A DNA stretch of 29,672 bases from an uncultured bacterium (GCA_945910925.1 CAMDZX010000004.1:1-29672), one strand, 5' to 3'. Shown: positions 1-8,594, counted from the first letter of the stretch. The notes: generated from the sequence alone by a model not told the origin. Program-made: numbers and translations.

Positions 1-765
1 CACAAATAAACCGAAACCAATCATAGAAATTGCAAATGTCCAACAAATCCACGTTGCGCCAAACCAATCCGCATCATTTCCTTTATCCAAAAATACTTGA
101 AAAGCTACAAGCCAAACACTCAGGAAGAAAAATCCGATATAGTCCATTGTGACATTTTTCTGTTTTCTGGCGTACGGCGGTTCTTCAAGCAGTTTAGGTG
201 CTATTGCCAGAACAAATAACCCGAACGGAATATTAATATAATATATGAACGGCCAAGACCAGTTTTCTGTTATCCAACCGCCGATGGCAGGCCCGATAAT
301 AGGCGCAACGATTACACCTAAACCGAATAGTGCCATTGCTTGAGAACGTTGTTTTGCAGGGAAACTCTCAAGCATTATTGCTTGAGTCAGAGGCAATATC
401 CCCCCACCGCCAAGCCCTTGAAGGAATCTTGATAAAATCATCATCCCGATAGAGTTTGATATCCCGCATAGAAATGATGATACGGTAAAAATAAATAAAC
501 TGAGCATAAAATATCTGTTTCTGCCGATTAACTTACAGAAAAAGTCGCCTGTCGGAATAATTATACCGCTGGCAATCAGGTAACTTGTGATAATCCATGT
601 GGATTCCGTGTGACTGCATGAGAAACTTCCTGCCATATATGGCAGCGCAACATTTGAAATCGTTTCATCAAGAGCATACATAAATACCGCAATCATTAGC
701 GGTGTTGCTATTAACCAAGGGTTTTTACTCGGCTTCCATTCTTCTGTTGTAATATTTTCGCTCAT
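1..765 (-). CDS. DHA2-family (EmrB/QacA-like) MFS drug efflux transporter, 3' end beyond window
   Basis: Reading the minus strand from the ATG at 765 gives 255 codons with no stop before the window edge, so the C-terminus is missing. The start MSENITTEEWKPSKNPW runs into TM1 with the DHA2-type motif LDETISNVALP. It is followed by STWIITSYLIASG (TM2), GDFFCKLIGRNRYF (motif A loop) and a motif C stretch GLGVIVAPIIGPAIGGWI in TM5. These are hallmarks of 14-TM proton-driven multidrug exporters that often work with an EmrA adaptor; no adaptor is visible here. An AAAGGA ribosome site sits about 6 bases before the ATG, at the very end of the upstream marR gene, so the two genes are almost certainly one transcript. 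The substrate cannot be told from sequence. Confidence 0.9.
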   Translation of the reverse strand, partial: MSENITTEEWKPSKNPWLIATPLMIAVFMYALDETISNVALPYMAGSFSCSHTESTWIITSYLIASGIIIPTGDFFCKLIGRNRYFMLSLFIFTVSSFLCGISNSIGMMILSRFLQGLGGGGILPLTQAIMLESFPAKQRSQAMALFGLGVIVAPIIGPAIGGWITENWSWPFIYYINIPFGLFVLAIAPKLLEEPPYARKQKNVTMDYIGFFFLSVWLVAFQVFLDKGNDADWFGATWICWTFAISMIGFGLFV

Positions 766-776
766 TTACTTTTCCT

Positions 777-1241
777 TTAATTAAAAGATATTTTTTCCAT
801 TTCTATAATAGTTTCTCTGAATTTTTTAAGTTCGTTTTTAAGATTAATTATATCTTTTTTCGGGTAAACTTTGTTCATTTTGTCTGATATTTTTTCAATT
901 TTAATCCTTAATTCGTTATAAGTTTTTATTCCAAGCTCAGTCATAACAGGTATTTTGACCATCCTCGAATTTTTTGTATCATATAATCTTGTGATAAGTC
1001 CTTTTTTCTCAAGTGACTCCAAAAACTTTCCTGTATGTGCTTTTCCTTTCAGCATCATATTGGCAAGCTCAATTTGTGATAAGTTTTTTCCCAAATCAAT
1101 TGTATCCATAATTGAAAATTCTTCCGGTGTAATCCCTTTGGCATTTGCTTCAAACCAACGTTTAAAGGTTTCGTGACAAACCCTTGATACAAGCTCGATT
1201 TCATACGCTAAACTATCAACAAAATGTTCCTTGATTGCCAT
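777..1241 (-). CDS. MarR-family transcriptional regulator
   Basis: A protein of 154 residues, the usual MarR length. The winged helix-turn-helix lies at about residues 52-105: NLSQIELANMMLKGKAHTG holds the HTH helices, and LITRLYDTKNSRMVKI is the wing with the DxxxxR pattern. Helical ends form the dimer interface. A cysteine near residue 22 could act as a redox or ligand sensor, but that is speculative. The ATG at 1241 has AGAGGA upstream. The stop is 11 bases before the efflux transporter start, so this is a marR-emrB style operon in which the regulator would repress its own transcript and the pump until a toxic ligand binds. The promoter and an operator-like palindrome are listed separately. 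Confidence 0.92.
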   Translation of the reverse strand: MAIKEHFVDSLAYEIELVSRVCHETFKRWFEANAKGITPEEFSIMDTIDLGKNLSQIELANMMLKGKAHTGKFLESLEKKGLITRLYDTKNSRMVKIPVMTELGIKTYNELRIKIEKISDKMNKVYPKKDIINLKNELKKFRETIIEMEKISFN

Positions 1242-1278
1242 TTTTTATCCTCTTAAGTAAAAAATTCTATCGGTATAT

Positions 1279-1301
1279 TTTTCTACTAAAATACAAGAAA
1301 A
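1279..1301. promoter_or_regulatory. Possible MarR operator palindrome
   Basis: A 23-base imperfect palindrome with arms TTTTCT and AGAAAA. The inner part also pairs partly. It covers the -10 box of the marR promoter, where an autorepressor of this family would be expected to bind. The AT richness makes a chance palindrome possible. Confidence 0.4.
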
Positions 1302-1316
1302 GTTATTTATTGTCAA
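1288..1316 (-). promoter_or_regulatory. Sigma70-type promoter of the marR-efflux operon
   Basis: On the minus strand a perfect TTGACA (plus-strand bases 1311-1316) is followed after exactly 17 bases by TATTTT (1288-1293). It lies about 47 bases upstream of the marR ATG. Hexamer quality and spacing make it one of the best promoter candidates in the window. Confidence 0.65.
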
Positions 1317-1358
1317 ATCTATGTGAGGGTAAATGTAAGGGGGTAAATGGGGATGGTT

Positions 1359-1384
1359 GAGTGATTAAGTGGCTAAGTGATTAA
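1359..1384 (+). repeat. Half copy of a GAGTGA..AAGTGATTAA intergenic repeat
   Basis: These 26 bases match 4897-4922 at 22 of 26 positions, and all four mismatches are transitions. Only one arm is present here; the second copy lies in a hairpin. Both copies are between genes. Confidence 0.55.
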
Positions 1385-1635
1385 ACTTCTACGTTGATGT
1401 CTTGCAAATATACCTGAAATTTTGTTCGAGTTTTGCGAAAACTTAAATTTCTTGGTGAGGGTTGATTTCTAAGGGAATTATCAAAAATTAAAATGATGCG
1501 AAACATTGCACCATGCCGGACTGTCATCCTGAAAAACAAAAAATCTAAGCTGATATCTTGTTTTTTTTTGTGTTTTATGTAAGAATATAGTCAATAATCA
1601 TCGAGATAGCATGTTTGGAAGCTTTATTATCTGTC

Positions 1636-1663
1636 TTGTTGATTTTGTGTGATTTTTTATAAC
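1636..1663 (+). promoter_or_regulatory. Weak candidate promoter for the SNF2 gene
   Basis: TTGTTG (1636-1641), a 16-base gap, then TATAAC (1658-1663). Transcription would start near 1670, giving a leader of about 20 bases before the ATG at 1690. The hexamers are imperfect. Confidence 0.3.
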
Positions 1664-1689
1664 CCGAAAAGGATGAGTAACTCTATTCA

Positions 1690-4600
1690 ATGAGTAAAGT
1701 TTTTCAATTTAACTATAAAACGATTAAAGATATGGCGTCTGCCGGTAGTTGGCGTCGTGGATATGAATATTATCAAAAAGACATGATAATGGACTCCGAG
1801 CCGATAAAAAACTTCTACAAGGCTAAGGTTAAGGGGAATTATCAGGATGCTTATGCAACGGATTTGATTTTCAAAAAGAATGCCGTTGAAGCACGTTGTA
1901 ATTGTCCTTTAAAAGAAGAATGGTGTAAGCACGTTGTGGCAGTTGCACTGAAAGCGGTTAATGACCATGCTTACGAAGATTGGTTAGAAACAAAATATGG
2001 AATAACATACGAGCTGCCTGATGAGAATACGGAATTAACGGATATTCCACAGGGGAGTTATATTTTCCATTTTAATCCGAAACGTAAACAAAACTTTTTC
2101 TCAATTCTTATTCGTGACAGAAAAACAGGTAAAGTTATTCGTTCTATTGAGAATGTTTTAAGAGCGTTAATCGAAATTCAAAAAGAAAATCCTAAGTTTT
2201 CACTCAACGAATCTCAAAAGGTTGAAGTTGCAATTTTCCAAATGATATTTAAAATTGCCCGTCAGGATAAAAAAGCAGGTTGGTATGATATTCCTATTAC
2301 AAAATTTCAACCTATGTTCCCGCTTTTAGCACAAGCAGATGAGGTTCTGGATGAGAAAACAAAACAACGTATAAAATTTACGGATGAGGAATGGAAACTT
2401 TCAATGGAGGTTTCATCTTCACCTAACGGAAGTATTATGCTTGCGCTCTATTGGAATCGACCGAATGATGACAATGTTTATCCGTTTGAAGAAGTTAAGT
2501 ATTTTTCAAGACAACTCAAATGGGGCAGATACAAAAATATCATCTTTCCGATAAATGTTGCAATGAATGAATTGCCTCAAAATATTATTAAGCAAACATT
2601 TACCGATTTGAAAGATTCGGAAGGCGGGAAATTTATTTATGAAGAACTACCTAAAATCCGACAAGTGATTGATGTAGAGGTTTCGGAACAAATTAGCAAA
2701 TTAATGCTTGAAGAACGTCCGCCACTCAATATTGTTAGTCTTGGTATTGATTACGACCAATCCTTGAAAGCATCATTAGAGTTTGATTATGACGGAGTTA
2801 GAGTGCCGTATTCCAAGAACAAAGACAAGAGTCCTTATGTAACAATTACAACCAAAAAGGACGGTGAGGACTATGTATACTGGATAAAACGTAACTATGC
2901 TCATGAACAAGCCGCATATCAAATGCTTCTGGCATGTAAGTTTGTTCCTATGCAAACAAATAATTTAGCGTTGGAAAAAGAAACGGCAATCGATTTTTAT
3001 AATTACTACATTAAGCAGGCAGGTGAAGGTTGGAAGTTTGAAGAAAAAGATGATATGAATTTCTTTAAACTTCTGGAGGACCCCTTCAGAATGTGTGCAA
3101 AGATTGATTTCTGCGAAGATGCGCCTGATGAGTTTGAAATCCAGCTTTATGGTCAGGTTGGTGAAGAAATTATTAACTTTGATGATATTTATGATACCAT
3201 TCAAGGTGGCGAAAAGTATGCAAGAGTTCGCAGTCTTGGGTTCGTAGAGTACCCTGCGCAGAATATTTATCAGATGATGCGCTCTTTTAACTCTTTTGAC
3301 GCATATAGAAACAACGAGAATAAGTTCAGAGTCAAAACATACCGTGCAGGTTTGATACAAGAACTTAAAAACCTTGATTTTGAACTTGTATTGAGTGACA
3401 AATTCAGCAAGTTCTGGGAACAAATTTCATCCTTCTCAACGACTGAACATATAGAGTTGCCAAAGGTTATAAATGCAGAGTTCCGTGAGTATCAGGTGAA
3501 AGGCTTCAGTTGGCTCTGGTTTATGTACAAATATGGGTTAAACGGAATTCTTGCGGATGATATGGGGCTTGGTAAAACTTTGCAGGCTCTGGCACTTTTG
3601 CAAAAGGCAAAAGAGGTTGACGGCCCTGAACCTACGCTTGTTATTGCCCCTACAACGGTCGTATTCAACTGGGAAGCAGAAATTCAGAAATTTACACCTG
3701 AACTAAGTTGTTTGAAACTCTCAGGCGTTGACAGAGGAAAGCTCTTTGACGAAATACCGAATTATGATATCATAATCACAAGCTATGCTTTGATTAGACG
3801 TGATGTTGAAAAATTCAGAAAATACAATTTCAGATACATAATTCTTGATGAATCGCAAAATATTAAGAACGCAATTTCGCAAACCGCTCAAGCCGTAAAA
3901 ACTTTAAATTCCAAACACAGGCTTGCGCTATCGGGTACTCCGATTGAAAATAAACTTGAAGAATTATGGTCAGTATTTGATTTCTTGATGAACGGATTTT
4001 TGTTCTCGATGGCAGAGTTTAATTCAAGATATGTCACTCCAATTATGGAAAGGCAGGATAAAACCGTTGAAAAACGTCTTAAACTTCAAATTTCACCGTT
4101 TATTTTAAGACGTATGAAGCGTGACGTTGCAAAAGACTTACCTGATAAGGTAGAAAATATGGCATACTGTGAATTAACGCCTGAACAAAGAGATTTCTAT
4201 TTAGAAGTCCTTGACAGTACGAAGGAAGAACTGTTCAAGAGTATTGAAATGAATGGTCTTGAAAAGAGCAGGATGTCTATCTTCTCTGCGTTATTGAGAT
4301 TACGTCAGATTTGTTGTCATCCGAAACTTTACGACAAAGAACACGTCAAAGGTGTTATGCAGTCTGGTAAATTTGAGTATCTTAAAGGCATGCTTGAACA
4401 AATTGTTGATGAAGGACATAGAGTTCTGTTATTCAGTCAGTTTGTAGATATGCTTGATATTATTAAAGGTTGGATGGATAGAGTCGGTATTGAATACGAA
4501 TATCTGACAGGTAAAACAAAAGACAGACAAAAAGCAGTCGAAAACTTTAATAATAATCCGAGAGTTAAGGTATTCTTAATAAGTTTAAAAGCCGGCGGTA

Positions 4601-4875
4601 CAGGTTTGAATCTGACGGGTGCCGATTATGTTATTCATTATGACCCTTGGTGGAATCCTGCGGTTGAAGACCAGGCAACAGATAGAGCATATCGTATAGG
4701 ACAAACTAAGAAGGTATTTGTTTATAGAATTATTACAAAGAATACTGTTGAAGAAAAAATCCAAAAACTTAAAACCAGAAAACGTGACCTTGTTGACAGT
4801 GTAATTTCGGTTGATAGAAATATAACCAAGTCACTTACTATGGAAGATATTAAAGATATCTTCTCGGTGGATTAA
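1690..4875 (+). CDS. SWIM zinc-finger SNF2/RapA-type DNA-dependent ATPase
   Basis: A protein of 1061 residues in the bacterial SWIM-SNF2 architecture. An N-terminal SWIM finger (about residues 69-80) shows CxC-x6-CxH as CNCPLKEEWCKH. A long middle region resembles the bacterial SNF2-associated domain. The two-lobed motor carries DDMGLGKT (Walker A, near residue 623), ILDESQNIKN (motif II, DESQ, near 720), ALSGTPIENKLEELWS (motif III), RLRQICCHP, VLLFSQFVDML (motif IV) and GGTGLNLTGADYVIHYDP then DRAYRIGQ (motifs V-VI, about 970-1005). All catalytic motifs look intact. Such proteins move along duplex DNA and may remodel DNA-protein or polymerase complexes; the exact role in bacteria is poorly known. 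No close same-strand partner. The Shine-Dalgarno is distant: AAAAGG ends 17 bases before the ATG. Confidence 0.93.
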   Translation: MSKVFQFNYKTIKDMASAGSWRRGYEYYQKDMIMDSEPIKNFYKAKVKGNYQDAYATDLIFKKNAVEARCNCPLKEEWCKHVVAVALKAVNDHAYEDWLETKYGITYELPDENTELTDIPQGSYIFHFNPKRKQNFFSILIRDRKTGKVIRSIENVLRALIEIQKENPKFSLNESQKVEVAIFQMIFKIARQDKKAGWYDIPITKFQPMFPLLAQADEVLDEKTKQRIKFTDEEWKLSMEVSSSPNGSIMLALYWNRPNDDNVYPFEEVKYFSRQLKWGRYKNIIFPINVAMNELPQNIIKQTFTDLKDSEGGKFIYEELPKIRQVIDVEVSEQISKLMLEERPPLNIVSLGIDYDQSLKASLEFDYDGVRVPYSKNKDKSPYVTITTKKDGEDYVYWIKRNYAHEQAAYQMLLACKFVPMQTNNLALEKETAIDFYNYYIKQAGEGWKFEEKDDMNFFKLLEDPFRMCAKIDFCEDAPDEFEIQLYGQVGEEIINFDDIYDTIQGGEKYARVRSLGFVEYPAQNIYQMMRSFNSFDAYRNNENKFRVKTYRAGLIQELKNLDFELVLSDKFSKFWEQISSFSTTEHIELPKVINAEFREYQVKGFSWLWFMYKYGLNGILADDMGLGKTLQALALLQKAKEVDGPEPTLVIAPTTVVFNWEAEIQKFTPELSCLKLSGVDRGKLFDEIPNYDIIITSYALIRRDVEKFRKYNFRYIILDESQNIKNAISQTAQAVKTLNSKHRLALSGTPIENKLEELWSVFDFLMNGFLFSMAEFNSRYVTPIMERQDKTVEKRLKLQISPFILRRMKRDVAKDLPDKVENMAYCELTPEQRDFYLEVLDSTKEELFKSIEMNGLEKSRMSIFSALLRLRQICCHPKLYDKEHVKGVMQSGKFEYLKGMLEQIVDEGHRVLLFSQFVDMLDIIKGWMDRVGIEYEYLTGKTKDRQKAVENFNNNPRVKVFLISLKAGGTGLNLTGADYVIHYDPWWNPAVEDQATDRAYRIGQTKKVFVYRIITKNTVEEKIQKLKTRKRDLVDSVISVDRNITKSLTMEDIKDIFSVD

Positions 4876-4896
4876 CCTATGTATTAAAAAGTGACA

Positions 4897-4959
4897 GAGT
4901 GACTGAGTAACTAAGTGATTAAAAATTTATGTGGTTAAGTCACTCAATAACTTAGTCAC
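4897..4959. terminator. Long imperfect hairpin between convergent genes (repeat-family element)
   Basis: The left arm 4899-4922 begins GTGACTGAGTAACT, and the right arm 4935-4959 reads back as GTGACTAAGTTATT. They pair over about 24 bases with a few mismatches around a 12-base loop. The hairpin lies between the SNF2 gene and the metallopeptidase, which converge, so it could stop transcription from both sides. The left arm is the second copy of the repeat at 1359-1384, so this may equally be a dispersed REP-like element that settled there. Confidence 0.55.
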
Positions 4960-4984
4960 CCTCATTTAACCATGTGGTTGTTCG

Positions 4985-6544
4985 TTACCCTTGCTGTAAT
5001 TTGTTACACAATGATTTTGCAGAAAGAGGTTCTTGTGTAAACTGTTCTATCATATCGTTTTCTTCCATACTTTTCCCATACTTAAACAAATTTTCGTTTA
5101 AATATTCTGCGGTTTTGTCGTTTTCGGTTATTGCTCCGAGTTGTTGGGTCAAGAAATTATACATCTGAGCTTTTATAACGTTCGCACGGAAATAGTTTTG
5201 ATAGTATGCAGGATGGGAAAGATAATGTGGGATAGTTGCCCATTCATTATCCAATTCCTCAGATTGGTTTCTGCCAAGATAAATACATTTCAAATCATGC
5301 CAGAGTTTTGCAGGATTTTGGTCGGGATGTATATACATTTCTTTTTCAAACGATATTATCAACATACTTCTGTTGATAAATTTTGATTCTGTTTTCTTGT
5401 GTTCTTCAAGATATTTATCCAATACCGCTTTTGGGACAATATCCTTCAATACATTTTCTGTTTGAATTAAGTCACCCATCAACATCGCAACGGCTTCTGT
5501 CATAGCCGGTGTTGTTCCTCTGTCTAAATACGGTAATTCAGTATTTATTCCCAGATTATAAATACAATGTCCAAGTTCATGGAAGATTGTTTCAAGGCTT
5601 ATTATATTATTCGTAAGATTTGCCAAAATTCTTGAATCTTTTCCTGGTTCTATTTCAAAGCAGAAACCGTGTGTGTTTTTATTTTTTCTTGGAAAAAGAT
5701 CAAGAGTAATATTCATATTGTCAATATCAAATCCCATGTTTCTGTATGTTTGTTTAGCAATATCAACAACTTGTTCTTTTGTTTTCAACGATTTATTTAT
5801 TTCTTTTGCAGGATTGCTTTTTAGAATCAATCCGTAATGATAAGATTTTAAATCTTTAACGTTTATCCCAAATTCTTTAGCAAGTTCTTCTTTGGTTTCA
5901 GCTTGCAATTTTTTATTAAATTGTTTTACATTTTCATAAACTTCATGGAGAAGATTGGAAAGGTATTCTGACTCTACGTCATATTCTTCTTTTAACTGAT
6001 AGTCGTAAAAATTTTCATACCCTTGTGTTTTAGCAAATTCATTACGCATTTTGATTAGTTCTACGAGTTCTTGCGCAATACTGTCCCCGCCCTTAACTTT
6101 CGCATCATAAGCCTTTTTTCTGAAGCCGGGGTCTTTTTCGGACTCAAGAATTTTTGTAATTTCTGCTTTTGTAATCTCTTTTCCGTCTATTTGAGGTACG
6201 TATTTGTTATATTTTGCGGCGATACTGTTTTCTTTTTCTCGTAATTCCTTCTTCAAAGCTCCGACATTCAATTCTTCATCAAAACATTTTACCAAGTCTT
6301 TAAGTTGTTTATCTAAATGCTTGTCATTTAAACCTTGTTTTTTGATTTCTAAAAATTCGTTGTATAAGTTTGCATCCTTGAATAATTCTTGAACATTATC
6401 CTCAGCTTGTAAAAAACTCTCACGATTTTCGTCCGTACTGTTTATATAGAATTCCCACGCGGTTAATTCAACTTCTAAATTTTTTGGTGCGAGCTTTTGG
6501 GAAAATTCATCACGTAGGTTTGTATATTTTTCTTTGTTGTTCAT
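4985..6544 (-). CDS. ACE-like (M2/M3 clan) zinc metallopeptidase
   Basis: A protein of 519 residues from the ATG at 6544. The open frame extends upstream to 6613, but TGGAGG 8 bases before 6544 marks this start. The zinc site is FHELGHCIYNL (H322, E323, H326) followed 24 residues later by the third ligand E350 in MTEAVAMLMGD; this spacing is that of angiotensin-converting-enzyme-like M2 peptidases. SHPAYYQNYFRANVIKAQM matches the substrate-binding YYQNY segment near the C-terminus of M2 enzymes, and KMRNEFAKTQGYENFYDYQL matches their helical N-terminal half. No signal peptide, so it is likely cytoplasmic and trims peptides as a dipeptidase or oligopeptidase. M3 oligoendopeptidase is the alternative name. 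It stands alone, divergent from the ABC exporter. Confidence 0.87.
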   Translation of the reverse strand: MNNKEKYTNLRDEFSQKLAPKNLEVELTAWEFYINSTDENRESFLQAEDNVQELFKDANLYNEFLEIKKQGLNDKHLDKQLKDLVKCFDEELNVGALKKELREKENSIAAKYNKYVPQIDGKEITKAEITKILESEKDPGFRKKAYDAKVKGGDSIAQELVELIKMRNEFAKTQGYENFYDYQLKEEYDVESEYLSNLLHEVYENVKQFNKKLQAETKEELAKEFGINVKDLKSYHYGLILKSNPAKEINKSLKTKEQVVDIAKQTYRNMGFDIDNMNITLDLFPRKNKNTHGFCFEIEPGKDSRILANLTNNIISLETIFHELGHCIYNLGINTELPYLDRGTTPAMTEAVAMLMGDLIQTENVLKDIVPKAVLDKYLEEHKKTESKFINRSMLIISFEKEMYIHPDQNPAKLWHDLKCIYLGRNQSEELDNEWATIPHYLSHPAYYQNYFRANVIKAQMYNFLTQQLGAITENDKTAEYLNENLFKYGKSMEENDMIEQFTQEPLSAKSLCNKLQQG

Positions 6545-6552
6545 GGTTTCTG

Positions 6553-6558
6553 CCTCCA
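6553..6558 (-). promoter_or_regulatory. Ribosome binding site fixing the metallopeptidase start
   Basis: TGGAGG on the minus strand, 8 bases before the ATG at 6544. No comparable site precedes the upstream in-frame ATG at 6613. Confidence 0.7.
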
Positions 6559-6565
6559 CAATGAT

Positions 6566-6593
6566 TTTACCATAATTATTTTTGAGATATAAT
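6566..6593 (+). promoter_or_regulatory. Candidate promoter of the ABC exporter gene
   Basis: A perfect TATAAT at 6588-6593 with a weak TTTACC at 6566-6571 (16-base gap). The start of transcription would be near 6600, about 38 bases before the ATG at 6638. The minus-strand promoter for the metallopeptidase must lie in the same 93-base gap, perhaps using TATAAT at 6605-6610 on the other strand. Confidence 0.5.
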
Positions 6594-6637
6594 ACAGACA
6601 TGCGATTATACATGTATGGAATTGGGGACTTTATTTT

Positions 6638-8470
6638 ATGAAACTGAAAAATACAACAGCAGAAAACTCTTTCAGATACACTTGGTTATTACAAAGAGCT
6701 TTTCCATTTGTAAAACCGTTTTTGTTTAGAATATTTTTAGGTGTTCTTGTTGCGATACCTGTCGGGTTGCTTGACGGTGTAACTGCCTTTGCACTTAAAC
6801 CTTATATGGATTATGTTATCGGTCATAAAGATTTGATAATGAATATTATGGGGCATACGGTTACTGTTCCATACGGTACACTTGCAGCAATAATCCCTTT
6901 TGGAGTTGTATTGTTTGCGATGTTTCAGGGAATTATGCGTTATTTGAATGACTATCTTACGGATTGGACAAGCCAAAAGATAACCAATTCCATAAAAGAA
7001 AAACTTTTTGCATCTCTTGTTACGATGGACTCAAAATTCTTTGATGAAAATTCATCGGGGATTATTATTACAAGATATTTGTCTGATCCTGATGCCGCTG
7101 CAAGAAACTTTATACAACAAATTAAATCAATTGTCACAAGTGTATTTGGTGCAGGGAGTTTGATTGCCGTTATGTTATTAAGTTCCTGGAAACTTGCTGT
7201 TGTCGGGGTTGTTGTTCTGGGATGTGCATTCTTACCTATGGCATTGATTCGTAAAAAAATTAAAGAAACCTCAAATAAAGGTATGGTTGTCGGCGGAAAT
7301 ATTACAACAAACTTCAATGAAACATATTCAGGAAACAAGGTTATGACCGCATATTCACTGCAAGAGCATCAGAAAACCGAGTTTAACAAACAGATACATG
7401 AGTCTTTTGATATAAATATTTCATTGACAAAGCGTTCAGCTTGGATGTCACCTATTATGTACTTTATTGCATCAATAGGAATTGCTTGTGTGCTTCATTA
7501 CGGTACGCATTTAATTATTACGGGAGAAATGACGGCAGGAAGTTTCGCATCGTTTGTAACTTCATTATTATTGTTGTACAAGCCGATGAAAACTCTGGGC
7601 GGGACATTAACCAGCCTTCAATCTATATTTGTATCATTCGGTCGTGTATTTGAATTATTTGATATCAGACCTGAAATCACCAATAAACCTGACGCAAAAG
7701 AAATTGATAATTTAAATAATTCTATTGATTTTGAAAATGTATGTTTTGAATACGAAAAAGACAGACCTGTATTAAATAATATAAATCTGCATGTTAATAA
7801 GGGTGAAACTATTGCTCTGGTTGGAAATTCAGGCGGCGGAAAATCTACGCTTGTCAATCTCTTACCAAGATTTTATGATGTGTTATCGGGTTCTATTAAG
7901 TTTGACGGTGTAGATATCAGAGATATTTCTCTGGAAAGTCTGCGTCATAATATTTCTATCGTATTTCAGGACAATTTCTTGTTCACTGGTACTATACGTG
8001 AAAATATTTTGTTGGGGAATCCGAGTGCAACAGAGGAAGATATTAATAATGCGGTAAAATCGGCTCATTTAGAGGATGTAATAGACTCCTTGCCTGATGG
8101 ATTGGATACACTCTTGGGCGAAAGAGGAACTTCCTTATCCGGTGGTCAAAGACAACGTGTTGCTATTGCACGTGCAATGGTCAGACAAAGTCCGATTGTT
8201 ATTTTGGATGAAGCAACGAGCGCTCTGGATAACAAATCTGAAGCTGTTGTTCAAAAAGCACTTGATGAGCTTATAAAGAATAAAACAGTATTTGTAATTG
8301 CTCACAGATTATCAACTATTCAGAATGCGGATAAAATTGCGGTAATTAATGAAGGTCATTTGGTAGAATTGGGAACACACGAGGAACTTCTAAATATTGA
8401 AGGCGGACAGTATAGAATATTGTATGATATGCAGTTCCGCAAACAAGAAACCGCAACCGTTGCAGGATAG
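6638..8470 (+). CDS. MsbA-like ABC exporter (fused TMD-NBD half transporter)
   Basis: A protein of 610 residues, the normal size of a homodimeric type IV ABC exporter. Six membrane helices occupy about residues 20-330. The ATPase domain follows with GNSGGGKST (Walker A, near 397), VFQDNFLFTGTIRENI (Q-loop), LSGGQRQRVAIARA (signature, near 500), IVILDEATSALD (Walker B, near 520) and VIAHRLSTI (H-loop, near 552). All are canonical, so it should be an active ATP-driven flippase. MsbA homologues flip lipid A or other lipids, and related exporters extrude drugs or peptides; the sequence does not say which. GGGGA precedes the ATG by about 10 bases. It is monocistronic: its own promoter lies upstream and a strong hairpin follows the stop. 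Confidence 0.93.
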   Translation: MKLKNTTAENSFRYTWLLQRAFPFVKPFLFRIFLGVLVAIPVGLLDGVTAFALKPYMDYVIGHKDLIMNIMGHTVTVPYGTLAAIIPFGVVLFAMFQGIMRYLNDYLTDWTSQKITNSIKEKLFASLVTMDSKFFDENSSGIIITRYLSDPDAAARNFIQQIKSIVTSVFGAGSLIAVMLLSSWKLAVVGVVVLGCAFLPMALIRKKIKETSNKGMVVGGNITTNFNETYSGNKVMTAYSLQEHQKTEFNKQIHESFDINISLTKRSAWMSPIMYFIASIGIACVLHYGTHLIITGEMTAGSFASFVTSLLLLYKPMKTLGGTLTSLQSIFVSFGRVFELFDIRPEITNKPDAKEIDNLNNSIDFENVCFEYEKDRPVLNNINLHVNKGETIALVGNSGGGKSTLVNLLPRFYDVLSGSIKFDGVDIRDISLESLRHNISIVFQDNFLFTGTIRENILLGNPSATEEDINNAVKSAHLEDVIDSLPDGLDTLLGERGTSLSGGQRQRVAIARAMVRQSPIVILDEATSALDNKSEAVVQKALDELIKNKTVFVIAHRLSTIQNADKIAVINEGHLVELGTHEELLNIEGGQYRILYDMQFRKQETATVAG

Positions 8471-8491
8471 TTATTTAATATTATTTGTGTT

Positions 8492-8527
8492 AACAAAGAG
8501 GGTGACTCAAAAGTCATCCTCTTTGTT
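8492..8527 (+). terminator. Hairpin terminator after the ABC exporter
   Basis: Arms AACAAAGAGGGTGACT (8492-8507) and AGTCATCCTCTTTGTT (8512-8527) pair over 16 bases with one G-U pair around a CAAA loop. It starts 21 bases after the exporter stop. The following T-tract is short, so release efficiency is uncertain, but the stem is very stable. Confidence 0.8.
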
Positions 8528-8551
8528 ATTGAATTAATCTTTACGTAATAT
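8523..8551 (+). promoter_or_regulatory. Weak candidate promoter for the coiled-coil orphan
   Basis: TTGTTA (8523-8528), 17 bases, then TAATAT (8546-8551). Each hexamer matches 4 of 6 consensus bases, and the -35 overlaps the terminator stem. The gene needs its own promoter because a strong hairpin separates it from the exporter. Confidence 0.3.
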
Positions 8552-8594
8552 ACAGGATTTAAAATCTCTTAGAATGTACTATATTGAAAGAAAA

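Larger units (their letters stand above)
1317..1689. other. Non-coding stretch between marR promoter and the SNF2 gene
   Basis: No convincing gene in any frame. It holds one copy of a GAGTGA..GATTAA repeat (1359-1384), a perfect 15-base palindrome AGTTTT-GCG-AAAACT (1429-1443), a TGTCATCCTGA string near 1520 of the kind often seen in decayed intergenic repeats, a T-run at about 1561-1569, and a weak promoter for the next gene. Confidence 0.5.

Noticed and set aside
1429..1443. Perfect palindrome AGTTTT-GCG-AAAACT as an operator or terminator
   Set aside because: It is short, more than 180 bases from the marR start and 240 from the SNF2 start, with no T-run after it, so no role can be assigned.
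2965..3423. 152-codon open frame antisense to the SNF2 gene
   Set aside because: It lies wholly inside a gene with intact conserved sequence, has low-complexity translation and no domain; a shadow frame.
6598..6609. The 12-mer ACATGCGATTAT occurs here and on the minus strand at 29378-29389, both in promoter regions
   Set aside because: A shared 12-mer between two sites in 30 kb of AT-rich DNA is expected by chance many times, and the flanks do not align.
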